64,000 bases of DNA. Source: Cloeon dipterum (lineage: Eukaryota; Arthropoda; Insecta; Ephemeroptera; Baetidae). This document shows positions 46,901 through 54,555 of the stretch, in pieces. Positions within the stretch are counted from its first letter, which is position 1. Every line of letters begins with the position of its first letter. Location of the stretch: contig NC_088788.1 in NCBI RefSeq assembly GCF_949628265.1, forward strand, positions 5,456,001-5,520,000, read 5' to 3'. A program made the position numbers and the translations under genes. The notes beneath the pieces were generated by a model. The model was not told the origin of the DNA and ran no database searches. It saw only the letters and a list, made by a program, of their open reading frames with translations.

Positions 46901-47137
46901 AATTTGGGACTGGAATGCGTCAGAGACTCCATCGGGGGCCGTCACCTCGTCCGCTGGCTCTTCCGATTCGTCTTCACTCGTGTCGGTCAAGCTATTGATG
47001 ATATCTCTCAACCTACTTGGGATCCTGAATGTGTCACTCAAACCCTTATGGGTTATCTCCTCCGCCACTGGCTCTTCGGTTTCGGAATCACTAGATTCGT
47101 CGCAGTCATCGAATGGGAATAAAGTGTTTCGGCCCAT
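43997..47137 (-). CDS. giant repetitive acidic protein, cluster member 2, 1046 aa
   Basis: One uninterrupted exon. It starts MGRNTLFPFDDCDESSDSE right after the cluster leader (AACCTGTCAAGATGGG). Residues ~20-690 are repeats of a 38-residue (114-bp) unit built from SDESSDSEIEEPVGEVTAP and DGVSDSFQSQIGSRNTPNE, alternating near the N-terminus with a variant holding SHKGLSDTFRI and INSLTDTSEDESEE. A linker (KVTTGNNLLPVEDIPLDGD) leads to about 43 heptads of YMAGEPR with blocks of CIADLPG, encoded by 21-bp repeats. No signal peptide. An acidic, disordered N-terminal two-thirds is joined to an Arg/Pro/Tyr-rich tail, so the protein has opposite charge blocks, a layout seen in self-associating proteins. 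Function unknown. Open frames of up to 478 aa on the opposite strand are shadows of the same repeats. Confidence 0.7.
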   Translation of the reverse strand: MGRNTLFPFDDCDESSDSETEEPVAEEITHKGLSDTFRIPSRLRDIINSLTDTSEDESEEPADEVTAPDGVSDAFQSQIGSRNTPNESNESSDSEIEEPVREEMSHKGLSDTFRIPNRLRDIINSLTDTSEDESEEPADEVTAPDGVSDAFQSQNGSRNTPNEFEESSDSEIEEPVGDVTAPDGVSDAFQSQNGSRNTPNDSDESSDSEIEEPVGDVTAPDGVSDAFQSQNGSRNTPNESDESSDSKIEEPVGEEMSHKGLSDTFRIQSRLRDIINSLTDTSEDESEEPADEVTALDGVSDSSWSQIGSRNTPNESDESSDSEIEKPVGEVTAPDGVSDAFQSQIASRNTPNEFEESSDSEIEEPVGDVTAPDGVSDAFQSQNGSRNTPNDSDESSDSEIEEPVGEVTAPDGVSDEFQSQIGSRNTPNESNESSDSEIEEPVGEVTAPDGVSDAFQSQIGSRNTPNESDESSDSEIEEPVGEVTAPDGVSDSFQSQIGSRNTPNESDESSDSEIEEPVGEVTAPDGVSDEFQSQIGSRNTPNESDESSDSEIEEPVGEVTAPDGVSDSFQSQIGSRNTPNESDESSDSEIEEPVGEVTAPDGVSDEFQSQIGSRNTPNESDESSDSEIEEPVGEVTAPDGVSDEFQSQIGSRNTPNESDESSDSEIEEPVGEVTAPDGVSDAFQSQIGSRNTPIESDESIKVTTGNNLLPVEDIPLDGDRDAARRFERFSMQSRINRHQPYMAGEPRYIWDEPRYMAGAPRYMAGEPRYMAGEPRYMTGEPRYMAGEPRYMAGEPRYMAGEPRYMAGKPRYMAGAPRCIADLPGCIADLPGCIADLPRYTAGEPRYMAGAPRYMAGEPRYMTGEPRYMAGEPRYMAGEPRYMAGEPRYMAGETRYIAGEPRYMAGKPRYMAGAPRCIADLPGCIADLPGCIADLPGCIADLPGCIADLPRYTAGEPRYMAGAPRYMAGEPRYMAGEPRYMADEPRYMAGEPRYMADEPRYMAGEPRYMAGAPRYMAGEPRYMAGEPRYMAGEPRYMADEPRHIWDI
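44020..44925. repeat. 21-bp coding minisatellite
   Basis: About 43 copies of CGCCATATAACGCGGCTCACC and variants (GCG/ACC changes; AAATCCGCGATACAACCTGGC blocks at about 44289-44395 and 44627-44690). The whole array is free of stops in at least three frames. A larger block of about 340 bp containing both variants is duplicated (about 44270-44600 and 44620-44890), so the array grew by expansion at two scales. Confidence 0.9.
45030..47080. repeat. 114-bp coding tandem repeat
   Basis: Roughly 17-18 copies of a 114-bp unit, most near-identical, e.g. GGGTGTGTTTCTCGACCCAA + TTTGGGACTGGAAT + CGTCAGAGACTCCATCGGGG + CCACTGGCTCTTCGATTTCG. Units in the 45.05-45.85 kb stretch differ at only a few sites, so they are recently homogenised. 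Three longer composite units lie at about 46230-46390, 46700-46860 and 46940-47100. Confidence 0.88.
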
Positions 47138-47690
47138 CTTGACAGGTTAAACGTTTGGAAAGTTGTAATGTTGAAACTCGGCTGTAGTTTAAATTTATAG
47201 ATTAAATCGGCACTGACGACACTCTGTTTTTGATAAGTTTGTTATTGTTAATCTCTATTATTAAAATAGATTCCAACTATCTACTGTACAAAAATGTTTT
47301 TAAAGTCTTTGAAAATGAATAAATATTATTTTGTGCTAATCTAAAAAACGAATTCAATTTCACTAGCACTTTATATCCTTTTGACTTAAAAATATACAAT
47401 TTTTAAAGTTGTCTAACTGATGATAAGAATTATTATTTTCAATATCAACTCTTATGAATATATATTTGTCACCCTTGATCATGTTTCCATTTTCCTGTTG
47501 AGCATTGAGCAGATATGTCATTGAAATTGATCCGACACGTGACCTCTTTAGGTGCTGTCGTTTGAGCACCGTGAGAGAAGCTGTAATTTTTTCCCGCATG
47601 CATGTTATATGTGTGTGTGAGCGTGTTATTCTTTCTTTCATTTCTTGTCGCACGGTGTGTCTCTTGTTAGCCAATAATATAATCAGTTTT
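47138..47690 (-). promoter_or_regulatory. cluster promoter and 5' module, member 2
   Basis: TATAAATTTAAACTACAGCC on the minus strand (TATAAA at 47194-47199, 57 bp before the ATG), preceded by AGTGCCGATTTAATC, followed by the leader CCAAACGTTTAACCTGTCAAG. The upstream module (47455-47680) repeats the block with CACGTG at 47536-47541 and GTGAGAGAAGCTGTAA, closely matching member 1. Confidence 0.68.
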
Positions 47691-48059
47691 TTAACGATTT
47701 TGCGAAATAAATTGCATGTTTCATCTCATATTGTATCCTGCTATCAATTTATCGAAACTAACTCTTTATATCAAAACAGTTAAAACCATTTTCAAATCAT
47801 TTGTATGGCCATCATAGAATCTCTTTCCTTAGCTGCATTTGCACTAAATTTCATGCATATCAGGAGATATATTTTTCGTTTACCGCGCGGTATAACTCCT
47901 TATTCTATATTAGCTCTGGGACATCATCAAAATTCTCCAAAGTTTTTGTAAACCGATATCCCCTTAATTTTTTCCTCAGTATGCAAACCGTGCAGCATGA
48001 ATGATAAAGAAATTGCATACATACAACATCACCCATTTCCTTTTTGAGGTTTGTCGATC

Positions 48060-48400
48060 TCAAATATGCAACCTGCGCAGCATGTCTGCCCAAAAAATTG
48101 CATACATTGCAATCGTGAAAATTCTGGCAAAGTATAAATACGTTCGGGAAAAATTAATTCGGGCCACTTATGGTGACCATTTCAATTTACACGTCATGCT
48201 AAAAACAGAGATGAAAACTTCAAATAACTTGTTTTCAACAAAAAAATTCCAATTTATCCAAAACATTACTATACTAATTGTCTACAAGTTATAACGACAA
48301 GTGGCTTGTTGCGAGACGCGTCCTAGCCCTTTGTGCGATTGTCCGTTCGATTGGCGAAGTTGACCAATAAATATTCTCAAATTTAAGTCACCGGAAAACC
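48060..48400. repeat. 3'-flank module of the cluster, copy without its gene
   Basis: GCAGCATGTCTGCCCAAAAA, TTCGGGAAAAATTAATTCGGGCCACTT and GATTGTCCGTTCGATTGGCGAA match copies 1 and 3 in order. No acidic gene follows in the usual place; instead unrelated DNA and then the plus-strand chimeric gene. Confidence 0.6.
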
Positions 48401-49010
48401 GCAAAAATAAGGTCCAGAGCACAATCTCAGGTCGCGCGTCCTGAGGAAGGTTGTTGAGAGGCTACGAGGCTAGGATAAAAAAAATCGCCAAAAAATAAAC
48501 TCGGAAGTACTGAAAAAAATCAAAACAAGCCTGGGAGCGGATGTCAAATCGGGGTACCCTGAGAGTTAATTAGCAGGGTACCACCGCAGGTCGAAGCCCC
48601 GACCGAGACCTGTCGATGAGGGGTCGTCGGTCGATGATAGGAATAACGGTCGAAGTTTAAGACAAATTCAATCATTTTCGCCCGAGAACAAAGCGCGTCT
48701 CAAAGACAAAATTTGAATATTTTAATTTTTTAGGCGGCGAAAAAAATCGATAAATCAGTTTCCAGAACTGCGGAACATAACCTATGCTTTGAATATCAAA
48801 AGGACCAAACCATTGACATAATTAATATTAATAACTATAAATAATAAAATGTATCTCCATCGTATTCTTCCTTTTTTGATCCGTAATAGACTTCAAAAAC
48901 ATGTTTGTAGGAAGCTATATTGCTAATAATTTCCTAATCAAAAACTCTTTCAAAAATAATTAGTAATAAAATGACATTATCATAATAAGTCCAGGGGTCA
49001 TAGCCACTTT
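48401..49010. other. unique DNA upstream of the chimeric gene
   Basis: A moderately GC-rich stretch (48520-48660) with GGTACCCTGAGAG...CAGGGTACC and GGTCGAAGCCCCGACC inverted pairs is not shared with other units. It may be an unrecognised short retroelement or structured RNA, but the sequence alone does not decide. No gene. Confidence 0.3.
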
Positions 49011-49077
49011 CTGTCTATAAATTCAAACTGCAACCAAGTTTGAACAGCAGAAAGGTCCAAACCTTCTACTCGTCAAG
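49011..49077 (+). promoter_or_regulatory. cluster-type core promoter of the chimeric gene
   Basis: TATAAATTCAAACTGCAACC (TATA at 49016-49021), 57 bp before the ATG, and the leader GGTCCAAACC...ACTCGTCAAGATG match the promoters of the minus-strand members in sequence and spacing, but on the plus strand. Confidence 0.65.
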
Positions 49078-49743
49078 ATGTTCCCATACCCGAGATACAC
49101 ACCCTACAACTTTGACGATGGTGGGTCAGCAGACGTGGAGATGCAGTCCAATGAAGACAGTGATTTTATCAGATTGAACTACCGCCCGAATTGTCAGTTT
49201 TTTCCTCTGCCGCCGATCAACGAAAGAGTGCAACAGATGATAATAGAATCGATGGAATCAGAACCGATGCAGTCCGACGACATGGAACAAGATACGGAAC
49301 CTGCCTTTGCTCCCGGAAACGGCCACTCTGGCACTCGGTGGCAGTCGCGTCGCGTTGGGGGCCCAACGAGCGGACGACGCGGCAGCATCCGAAACGGCCG
49401 GGCGCGGTGGTGTCCTTTCATGCGTCGCGTACATCGCTTAGGATTTGTCTCGGTGCAGCGTTTGAGTGAGCATCAGAGACTCGAACTTCTCGCGTCATTT
49501 CTAACTCTGCGTGAGCGCGACTTCCGTGTCGCTGCAGCTTGCATGGAAAATGAATGGCGCAACGTCGATCGTGTTGCTAAGGAGCGTCAACGCAACGCCG
49601 CTAGACAACGCGTCACTGTCACCGGCGTTCCTGCCGGCACCGCGGGCACACCTGCATGGCCTGCATCCCGCCGCCGTCTGCAGCCTGCTCGACGCAGATA
49701 CAGACGTCCCGCTGGACCTAGCAGGAATCACCACGGCCGCTGA
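49078..49743 (+). CDS. chimeric gene: cluster promoter and acidic N-terminus fused to LRR-Ig sequence in a new frame, 221 aa
   Basis: Starts MFPYPRYTPYNFDDGGSAD directly after a cluster-type promoter. The first 75-80 residues are acidic and Met-rich (IESMESEPMQSDDMEQD). From about 49303 the DNA is a diverged copy of the LRR-Ig gene (parent 40517 onward), but the frame is shifted by one, so the product is a new Arg-rich sequence (e.g. RRVHRLGFVSVQRL, ENEWRNVDRVAKERQR) rather than Ig/Fn3. The same shifted frame is also open in the parent and ends at the same place (HHGR, stop). No signal peptide. It may be an expressed novel gene or an accident; opposite-charge halves echo member 2. Confidence 0.5.
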   Translation: MFPYPRYTPYNFDDGGSADVEMQSNEDSDFIRLNYRPNCQFFPLPPINERVQQMIIESMESEPMQSDDMEQDTEPAFAPGNGHSGTRWQSRRVGGPTSGRRGSIRNGRARWCPFMRRVHRLGFVSVQRLSEHQRLELLASFLTLRERDFRVAAACMENEWRNVDRVAKERQRNAARQRVTVTGVPAGTAGTPAWPASRRRLQPARRRYRRPAGPSRNHHGR

Positions 49744-49895
49744 CGCGCTCGTCAGCGTGGAACGTGGCTTTTATTCGTCACACCATCGCCACTGCTGCTG
49801 CTGCCGCCCTTGCCGCCTAATTGTAAGTCATCAACGCCCGCCCCATGCGCAGGATAGAGCTAATTGAATCTGGCCACTTCATCAAGTTAGTCTGA
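49303..49895 (+). pseudogene. partial pseudogene copy of the LRR-Ig-Fn3 gene
   Basis: Matches 40517-41186 over most of its length: CCGGAAACGGCC, the GCGTTGGGGGCC...GAACG-like Ig start, CATCGCTTAGG.TTTG, GTGAGCGCGACTT, GCCACTGCTGCTGCTGCCGC, and the tail CATCAACGCCCGCCCCATGCG...GCTAATTGAATC. Small indels and substitutions destroy the original frame. Only the Ig-to-C-terminus part is present; the LRRs are absent. Confidence 0.8.
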
Positions 49896-49989
49896 ATTTT
49901 TGTGTTCTTTTTTTAAGAGATTCAAATTAATTTAAAATTAAGCTGAACAAAAATTTGTGTATTTTCTTTCATTTACATATTTTTAACGT

Positions 49990-50398
49990 TGTGACGCCTT
50001 CTCGCCACTACTGTCCAATTAACTAGTTTGCATTAAACCTGTATTGCCCGGTGGCAGTATAAAGGCGTGCGACAAGCAGTGCACCCTTTCTGCACCTTTA
50101 CCCCCACTGCACAATCAAACTCGCACTGTAAAGCAGTCAGGAACAAAATGTTCTCCTTCCGACTAGAATGAGATTTCGGGCGAGAAAATTCCATAGCAAC
50201 GTACGGGGTAGGCAGTAATAATTATTTATGTTCGAATGTGATATTTTCCGGATATTTTCATTGTTATAGTTATTTGTGATTTTTAATTATTCATGTAATT
50301 TCACAGTCTTAATTAAACTTTACTACAACGAACCACGATACGAAATAAATGCGTTCTTTACCGAGAGACGCATTTCTGTCACGGCTACTCGAACCCAA
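49990..50398 (+). mobile_element. probable solo LTR
   Basis: 409 bp from TGTGACGCCTTC to ACTCGAACCCAA, with a TATAAAGG box at 50058, AATAAA at 50344-50349 near the end, and a 5-bp direct repeat AACGT on both sides (49985-49989, 50399-50403). This is the layout of an LTR in plus orientation (promoter, short leader, poly(A) signal near the 3' end). The end is not the canonical CA, so the boundary is tentative. A TATA promoter followed by a short ATG frame (MFSFRLE) makes a decayed gene the alternative. Confidence 0.45.
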
Positions 50399-50403
50399 AA
50401 CGT

Positions 50404-51660
50404 CGTCGCTGAAAAAAAATTTGTGAAATGGTTCCCCAAAGTCGGCACTTAAAAAGTACTTAAATATAGGATGTAAAAATTTTAATTAGTGATAAACTTG
50501 TATTTAATTTTACTTAAATATGTTCACTGTAAACATATGTGACTATAATCGAGATATGTATTAATCCTGTAAGCTTAATTTTCAATATTACTAATTTAAT
50601 CGACAAATATTATATATTATCCCTGAAAATAGTTATTTTTCATCGTGATTTCTCTGTTTTGGACTTATTAATATTATGTATTTGTTTGATCCAAAATAAA
50701 CACATTGAAGTTACTTGAACTATTGAAATTTTGTGAATTTTATTAATAAATACATTATTTGCCCAAAATCAAACACAATATAGCTATTTTGCATCAAAAA
50801 TTAATTTCCTTTTATAATTTGTGAAATAAAATCATTCATTTTTTTTTAAATGTGTCGAATTAAATTGCAACTATACATATAAATAAAGCATTTAAAGATT
50901 CATTTTTATGCAACACATATAGCAAACTCAGAAAATGTTTATTTATTATACAAAAAATAAAATAATATAAAGATGAATTGAATTGAAATCAATGCAGTTA
51001 ACCAATAAATATTGAAAGCTTCTCGTTAGTATGCACACCTTGCATTAAGAAATGTTACAGAAATTACAATTTTTACAAAATCCATTCCTTTTTGAGGTTT
51101 GTATGGATCTAAAATATGCATATACTGCCCAAAAAAGTGCCTAAATTACACTGTCTTCGGGATAATTCTGGTAGAGTGCATCCGGAAAAAAATTAAGTCA
51201 GGCCACTTATTGTGAGGCCCTTTTTCATTAATGCTTAGTTAAATGTCTGGCAATATCAATGATGAATAATATCACCTCGGATAACTTGTTTTGAACAGTC
51301 GCAGACATCAAAATAATTAACACTTTGTCTACGACAAAAGTGGCTAGCGATCCTTTGGCCCCTCAGGCAATTATCCGTCAAGGCGAAATTGTCCAAAAGA
51401 CTCAAATATAAGTGACTGCGCCGGTAAAACCGCAAAAAAACAGATATTGGATTGTTTTTTCATGTGCATCACTTAACAGAGTCAAAAAATATGAAAATGT
51501 GTATTTTTAAAAGGGTGCTCACAGACATTTTAATCAAGATGTTGAAATCCAACCCGTGTTTTGTGATTTTAAAAATTTTGTTTGCTGAACAAAGTTTCAC
51601 GGAAAAGGAAAAAACAAAACCAAAATTTCTCTAGAAGATGATATAAATGGGACATTTTGT
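50404..51660. repeat. duplicated LRR-Ig 3' flank and cluster 3'-flank module
   Basis: 50550-50880 matches 41440-41740, the flank of the LRR-Ig gene. 51100-51660 matches 41880-42560, with TATGCATATACTGCCCAAAAA, TGCATCCGGAAAAAAATTAA, GCCCCTCAGGCAATTATCCG and ATCACTTAACAGAGTCA. Together with 49303-49895 and the gene at 51667-52440 this shows one segmental duplication of the LRR-Ig 3' half plus acidic gene, offset by about 9 kb. Confidence 0.65.
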
Positions 51661-51666
51661 TTTTAA

Positions 51667-52440
51667 TTATTCCTCACATATATATTCGAACGGTTCTGGC
51701 GTGGGTGCTTCTTCTTCTTCAGACTCATAAGACTGTTGTTTGTTCGTGGTTACCTTGTGAGGCATCTCATTCGCGTGGATAAATTTATAGGATGGAAAAT
51801 CCGACCTAGACCAAGGTGCGTTCTTTTTACATTCAAGGTGTCTCTTCCTCGTCATTACACTGCAAGTCAGGGTTGAGAGAATCTCCCGCCCCCGCCGCAT
51901 GTTACTACTGCGTGGTGCGAAAAACTTACCTTTCACATAGCGACATGCGGCGGGGTGAGATTTTCTCACCCCTGACTTGCAATGTATGTTCGCCTTTTTT
52001 ACTCTTCTCGCCGACCACTTTGCGTCACATGTACCGGCTTCCTCTTTGGACATATTTAACAACGCTAACGACGCTGTCAACTTTGACTCTTCGTTTTCGG
52101 ATTCAGTCGTCCAGTCGTCAGCAGAGTTATGCTCGTTGGACATCTCCTCCCCCGCTGACTCCTCGGTTTCGGATTCTGTCATCCAGTCGTCAGAGTTATC
52201 CTCGTTGAACATTTCATCCTCCGCTGACACTTCGGTTTCGGATACTGTCATCCAGTCTTCAGAGTTATCCTCGTTGGACATTTCCTCCCCCGCTGACACT
52301 TCGGTTTCAGATTCAGTCATCCAGTCGTCGGAGTTATCTTCGTTGAACATTTCCTCCCCCGCTGACACTTCCATTTCGGCTTCCCTGCAGTTGTCTGAGT
52401 TATCGGATGGAGATGTGGAATTCACCGAAGTTTGGCCCAT
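51667..52440 (-). CDS. acidic repeat protein with an in-frame MITE, cluster member 4, 257 aa
   Basis: Starts MGQTSVNSTSPSDNSDN after the cluster leader. Four to five repeats of about 27 residues follow (e.g. EVSAGEEMFNEDNSDDWMTE), then a segment derived from an inserted MITE (CKSGVRKSHPAACRYVKG, about 43 codons, basic and Cys-containing), and the family tail EEEEAPTPEPFEYICEE. The insert (51858-51984 plus TA) is 129 nt, exactly 43 codons, and has no stop in this frame. No signal peptide. On the minus strand the insert contains AAAGGTAAGT, a strong potential splice donor, so part of the product could be spliced away. Function unknown. Confidence 0.65.
   Translation of the reverse strand: MGQTSVNSTSPSDNSDNCREAEMEVSAGEEMFNEDNSDDWMTESETEVSAGEEMSNEDNSEDWMTVSETEVSAEDEMFNEDNSDDWMTESETEESAGEEMSNEHNSADDWTTESENEESKLTASLALLNMSKEEAGTCDAKWSARRVKKANIHCKSGVRKSHPAACRYVKGKFFAPRSSNMRRGREILSTLTCSVMTRKRHLECKKNAPWSRSDFPSYKFIHANEMPHKVTTNKQQSYESEEEEAPTPEPFEYICEE
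51858..51984. mobile_element. TA-flanked MITE inside the coding region
   Basis: 127 bp with ends CACTGCAAGTCAGGGTTGAG / CTCACCCCTGACTTGCAATG, flanked by TA on both sides (51856-51857 and 51985-51986). A second copy lies at 55543-55702. A TA duplication with such ends points to the Tc1/mariner superfamily. Confidence 0.85.
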
Positions 52441-52835
52441 CTTGACGGGTTGAACGTTTGGGCAATTCTAATATCAAACCTCGGCTGTACGGGTTGTAGT
52501 TTAAATTTATAGACGGAACCGGCACTGACTGAGAACCTCTGTTTTTGATGTGATGTTATTGTTATCTTTTATTGAAAGAGATAATTGATTTACCATTATT
52601 TACAGTGGCCTACTACAAACATATGTTTTTAAAATTTAAATAGATCGTAAAAGAAAAATATTATTGTGTGCTAGTCTATTCGTTTTCACTTGCACCATAC
52701 TTTTGACTTAAAATGCAACCTTTGATCGTTTTTATTACTGAGCATTGAGGTTAAAGTCATAGAAATGGCTCTGACGTGACCTATTAAGGGGCGCTATATC
52801 GGTTTAGCGCCGCGAGAGAAGCTGTAAAATACATA
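52441..52835 (-). promoter_or_regulatory. cluster promoter and 5' module, member 4
   Basis: TATAAATTTAAACTACAACC (TATAAA at 52506-52511, about 67 bp before the ATG) with GTGCCGGTTCCGTC before it and the leader CCCAAACGTTCAACCCGTCAAG after it. The distal module (52705-52835) keeps TGACGTGACCTATTAA and CGCGAGAGAAGCTGTAAAAT but lacks the CACGTG E-box seen in members 1 and 2; it is then split by the LTR element. Confidence 0.62.
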
Positions 52836-52839
52836 GTTC

Positions 52840-53229
52840 TTTGGGGGGTAGGAGGTGGAAATTAAACCTTGCGGGATTTTCAACGAATTCTTCTCTTTAT
52901 AAACGTCAGTCACTTGGCGACTTAGTCTAACAGAATACAAGGACCTTTAAACAAAATTGATACACGACTTAGAATTGACAATTTAAAGAGATTTGTCTTG
53001 AAGAACAATTTAAAATTAGAAAAGAATTTACCCGATTGAGCCGGGTCCTTCACAATTAAACGCTCGGAACTCTTAAGATGCGACTTGTTGGCTCGTGTGT
53101 CCGGCGAAAACTAATTTAAATTAAAAATCTCTCTCTCTGTTGCATTAACGAATTTCTAACAATCATGAATAACAATACCCTAGGCTAAAAATGAAAAAGG
53201 AATGGGAGCTCGGCTCCGCAACCACTACA
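52840..53229 (-). repeat. 3' LTR
   Basis: 390 bp, reading on the minus strand TGTAGTGG...CCCCAAA. Same length as, and apparently identical to, the copy at 53625-54014. A CCCCCCGGACTAAA tract precedes it on the minus strand. Confidence 0.85.
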
Positions 53230-53278
53230 TTTAGTCCGGGGGGAGTAAACTGGAAGTTTTAAGAGACAATAACTAAAC

Positions 53279-53551
53279 TCAAATTGCAAATCTTACTTTT
53301 CTGCACGACTTTGCAGTTTTCTCGACAGTTTCAGTTTGATCGGTCTGCTCTTCCACCACTTTGCTTTTAACTACTTCTATTGAAGAGACAGACTCTGTGG
53401 CTAAAATAAAAGCTGGTTTCAGACGGTCTACACTGACATTTTTGTGCTGGCCTTTGATTTCTAACTTGAAAAACTTGGGTCCTCTTTCTACTATCGGGAA
53501 AGGACCAGTGTATGGAGGCTGCAATGATTTTCTGACCGCATCAGTACGCAC
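53279..53551 (-). pseudogene. integrase C-terminal remnant of pol
   Basis: 90-codon frame containing [20 protein letters not shown] and [12 protein letters not shown], the characteristic C-terminal end of Ty3/gypsy integrases (the LQPPY.GP / VSIDRLKPA block). Everything upstream (gag, protease, reverse transcriptase, RNase H and most of integrase) is missing, so the element cannot move by itself. Confidence 0.8.
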
Positions 53552-53608
53552 AAAAATGTCAGTGTAGACCGTCTGAAACCAGCTTTTATTTTAGCCACAG
53601 AGTCTGTC
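53386..53608. repeat. internal inverted repeat of the LTR element
   Basis: About 60 bp at 53386-53448 (GACAGACTCTGTGGCTAAAA, CAGACGGTCTACACTGACAT) recur inverted at 53548-53608 (ATGTCAGTGTAGACCGTCTG, TTTTAGCCACAGAGTCTGTC). Part of the integrase remnant has therefore been copied back to front next to the primer-binding site, probably by template switching during reverse transcription. Confidence 0.85.
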
Positions 53609-53624
53609 ACGTCGGGGTCACCAC

Positions 53625-54014
53625 TTTGGGGGGTAGGAGGTGGAAATTAAACCTTGCGGGATTTTCAACGAATTCTTCTCTTTATAAACGTCAGTCACTT
53701 GGCGACTTAGTCTAACAGAATACAAGGACCTTTAAACAAAATTGATACACGACTTAGAATTGACAATTTAAAGAGATTTGTCTTGAAGAACAATTTAAAA
53801 TTAGAAAAGAATTTACCCGATTGAGCCGGGTCCTTCACAATTAAACGCTCGGAACTCTTAAGATGCGACTTGTTGGCTCGTGTGTCCGGCGAAAACTAAT
53901 TTAAATTAAAAATCTCTCTCTCTGTTGCATTAACGAATTTCTAACAATCATGAATAACAATACCCTAGGCTAAAAATGAAAAAGGAATGGGAGCTCGGCT
54001 CCGCAACCACTACA
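53625..54014 (-). repeat. 5' LTR
   Basis: 390 bp; the primer-binding site lies immediately beyond its inner end, after one spacer base. Outer end followed by GTTC. Confidence 0.85.
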
Positions 54015-54555
54015 GTTCCCTTTTCTGCATGTGTTTGAGCGTGTTACTCTTCTTGCGTTTCTTTCTGGTGTTGTGTGTTTCATATTATTAACAGACGATT
54101 TAAATTTGTGAATGTTACTCCTTCGAATCTCTGATAGTCACTTATCAAGCCATACAACCAAAATCGACAAAAACAGACCAACATTTGTCTATAATTTGCA
54201 TTGTTAAATCATTTTTTCATTCATTCTTCGGTTGCGAAGGACCTTAGCGAGTAACCAAAACATTGTTAGTTATACTTAATTCTGTTTTCGATTCTAAAGT
54301 AACTGCATCATATATTTAATAACAAAGTAATTCAATCTTTCTCTCCGCAGTGAGTTTTGAAAGAAATAACAAGCGACAAGTCTGAAATTGATTTTTAATG
54401 GAAATCAAACAGATGGCAATATTTCAAAGAAAGCAAAAGCACACATATTAAATTGTTGTTTTCGTGTACATCACTTAACAGAGTCAAAATAAATATCAAA
54501 ATATATTTTTAGAGAATTTAATTTGCAGTCAAAACATTTCATACGCTTCTCACAA

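Larger units (their letters stand above)
52840..54014 (-). mobile_element. deleted LTR retrotransposon (Ty3/gypsy type)
   Basis: Two 390-bp LTRs (52840-53229 and 53625-54014) that look identical enclose only 395 bp. Orientation is minus: LTR starts TGTAGTGGTTGCGG and ends CCCCCCAAA. The primer-binding site TGGTGACCCCGACGTGAC follows the 5' LTR (about 53606-53623), a sequence common in insect gypsy-like elements. Target duplication GTTC (52836-52839 and 54015-54018). The interior keeps only the end of pol and an inverted duplication. It splits the 5' module of cluster member 4, and the near-identity of the LTRs implies recent insertion. Confidence 0.88.

Noticed and set aside
48540-48660. tRNA-like or structured RNA (GGTCGAAGCCCCGACC)
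   Set aside because: No cloverleaf can be drawn and the A and B boxes do not fit a tRNA.
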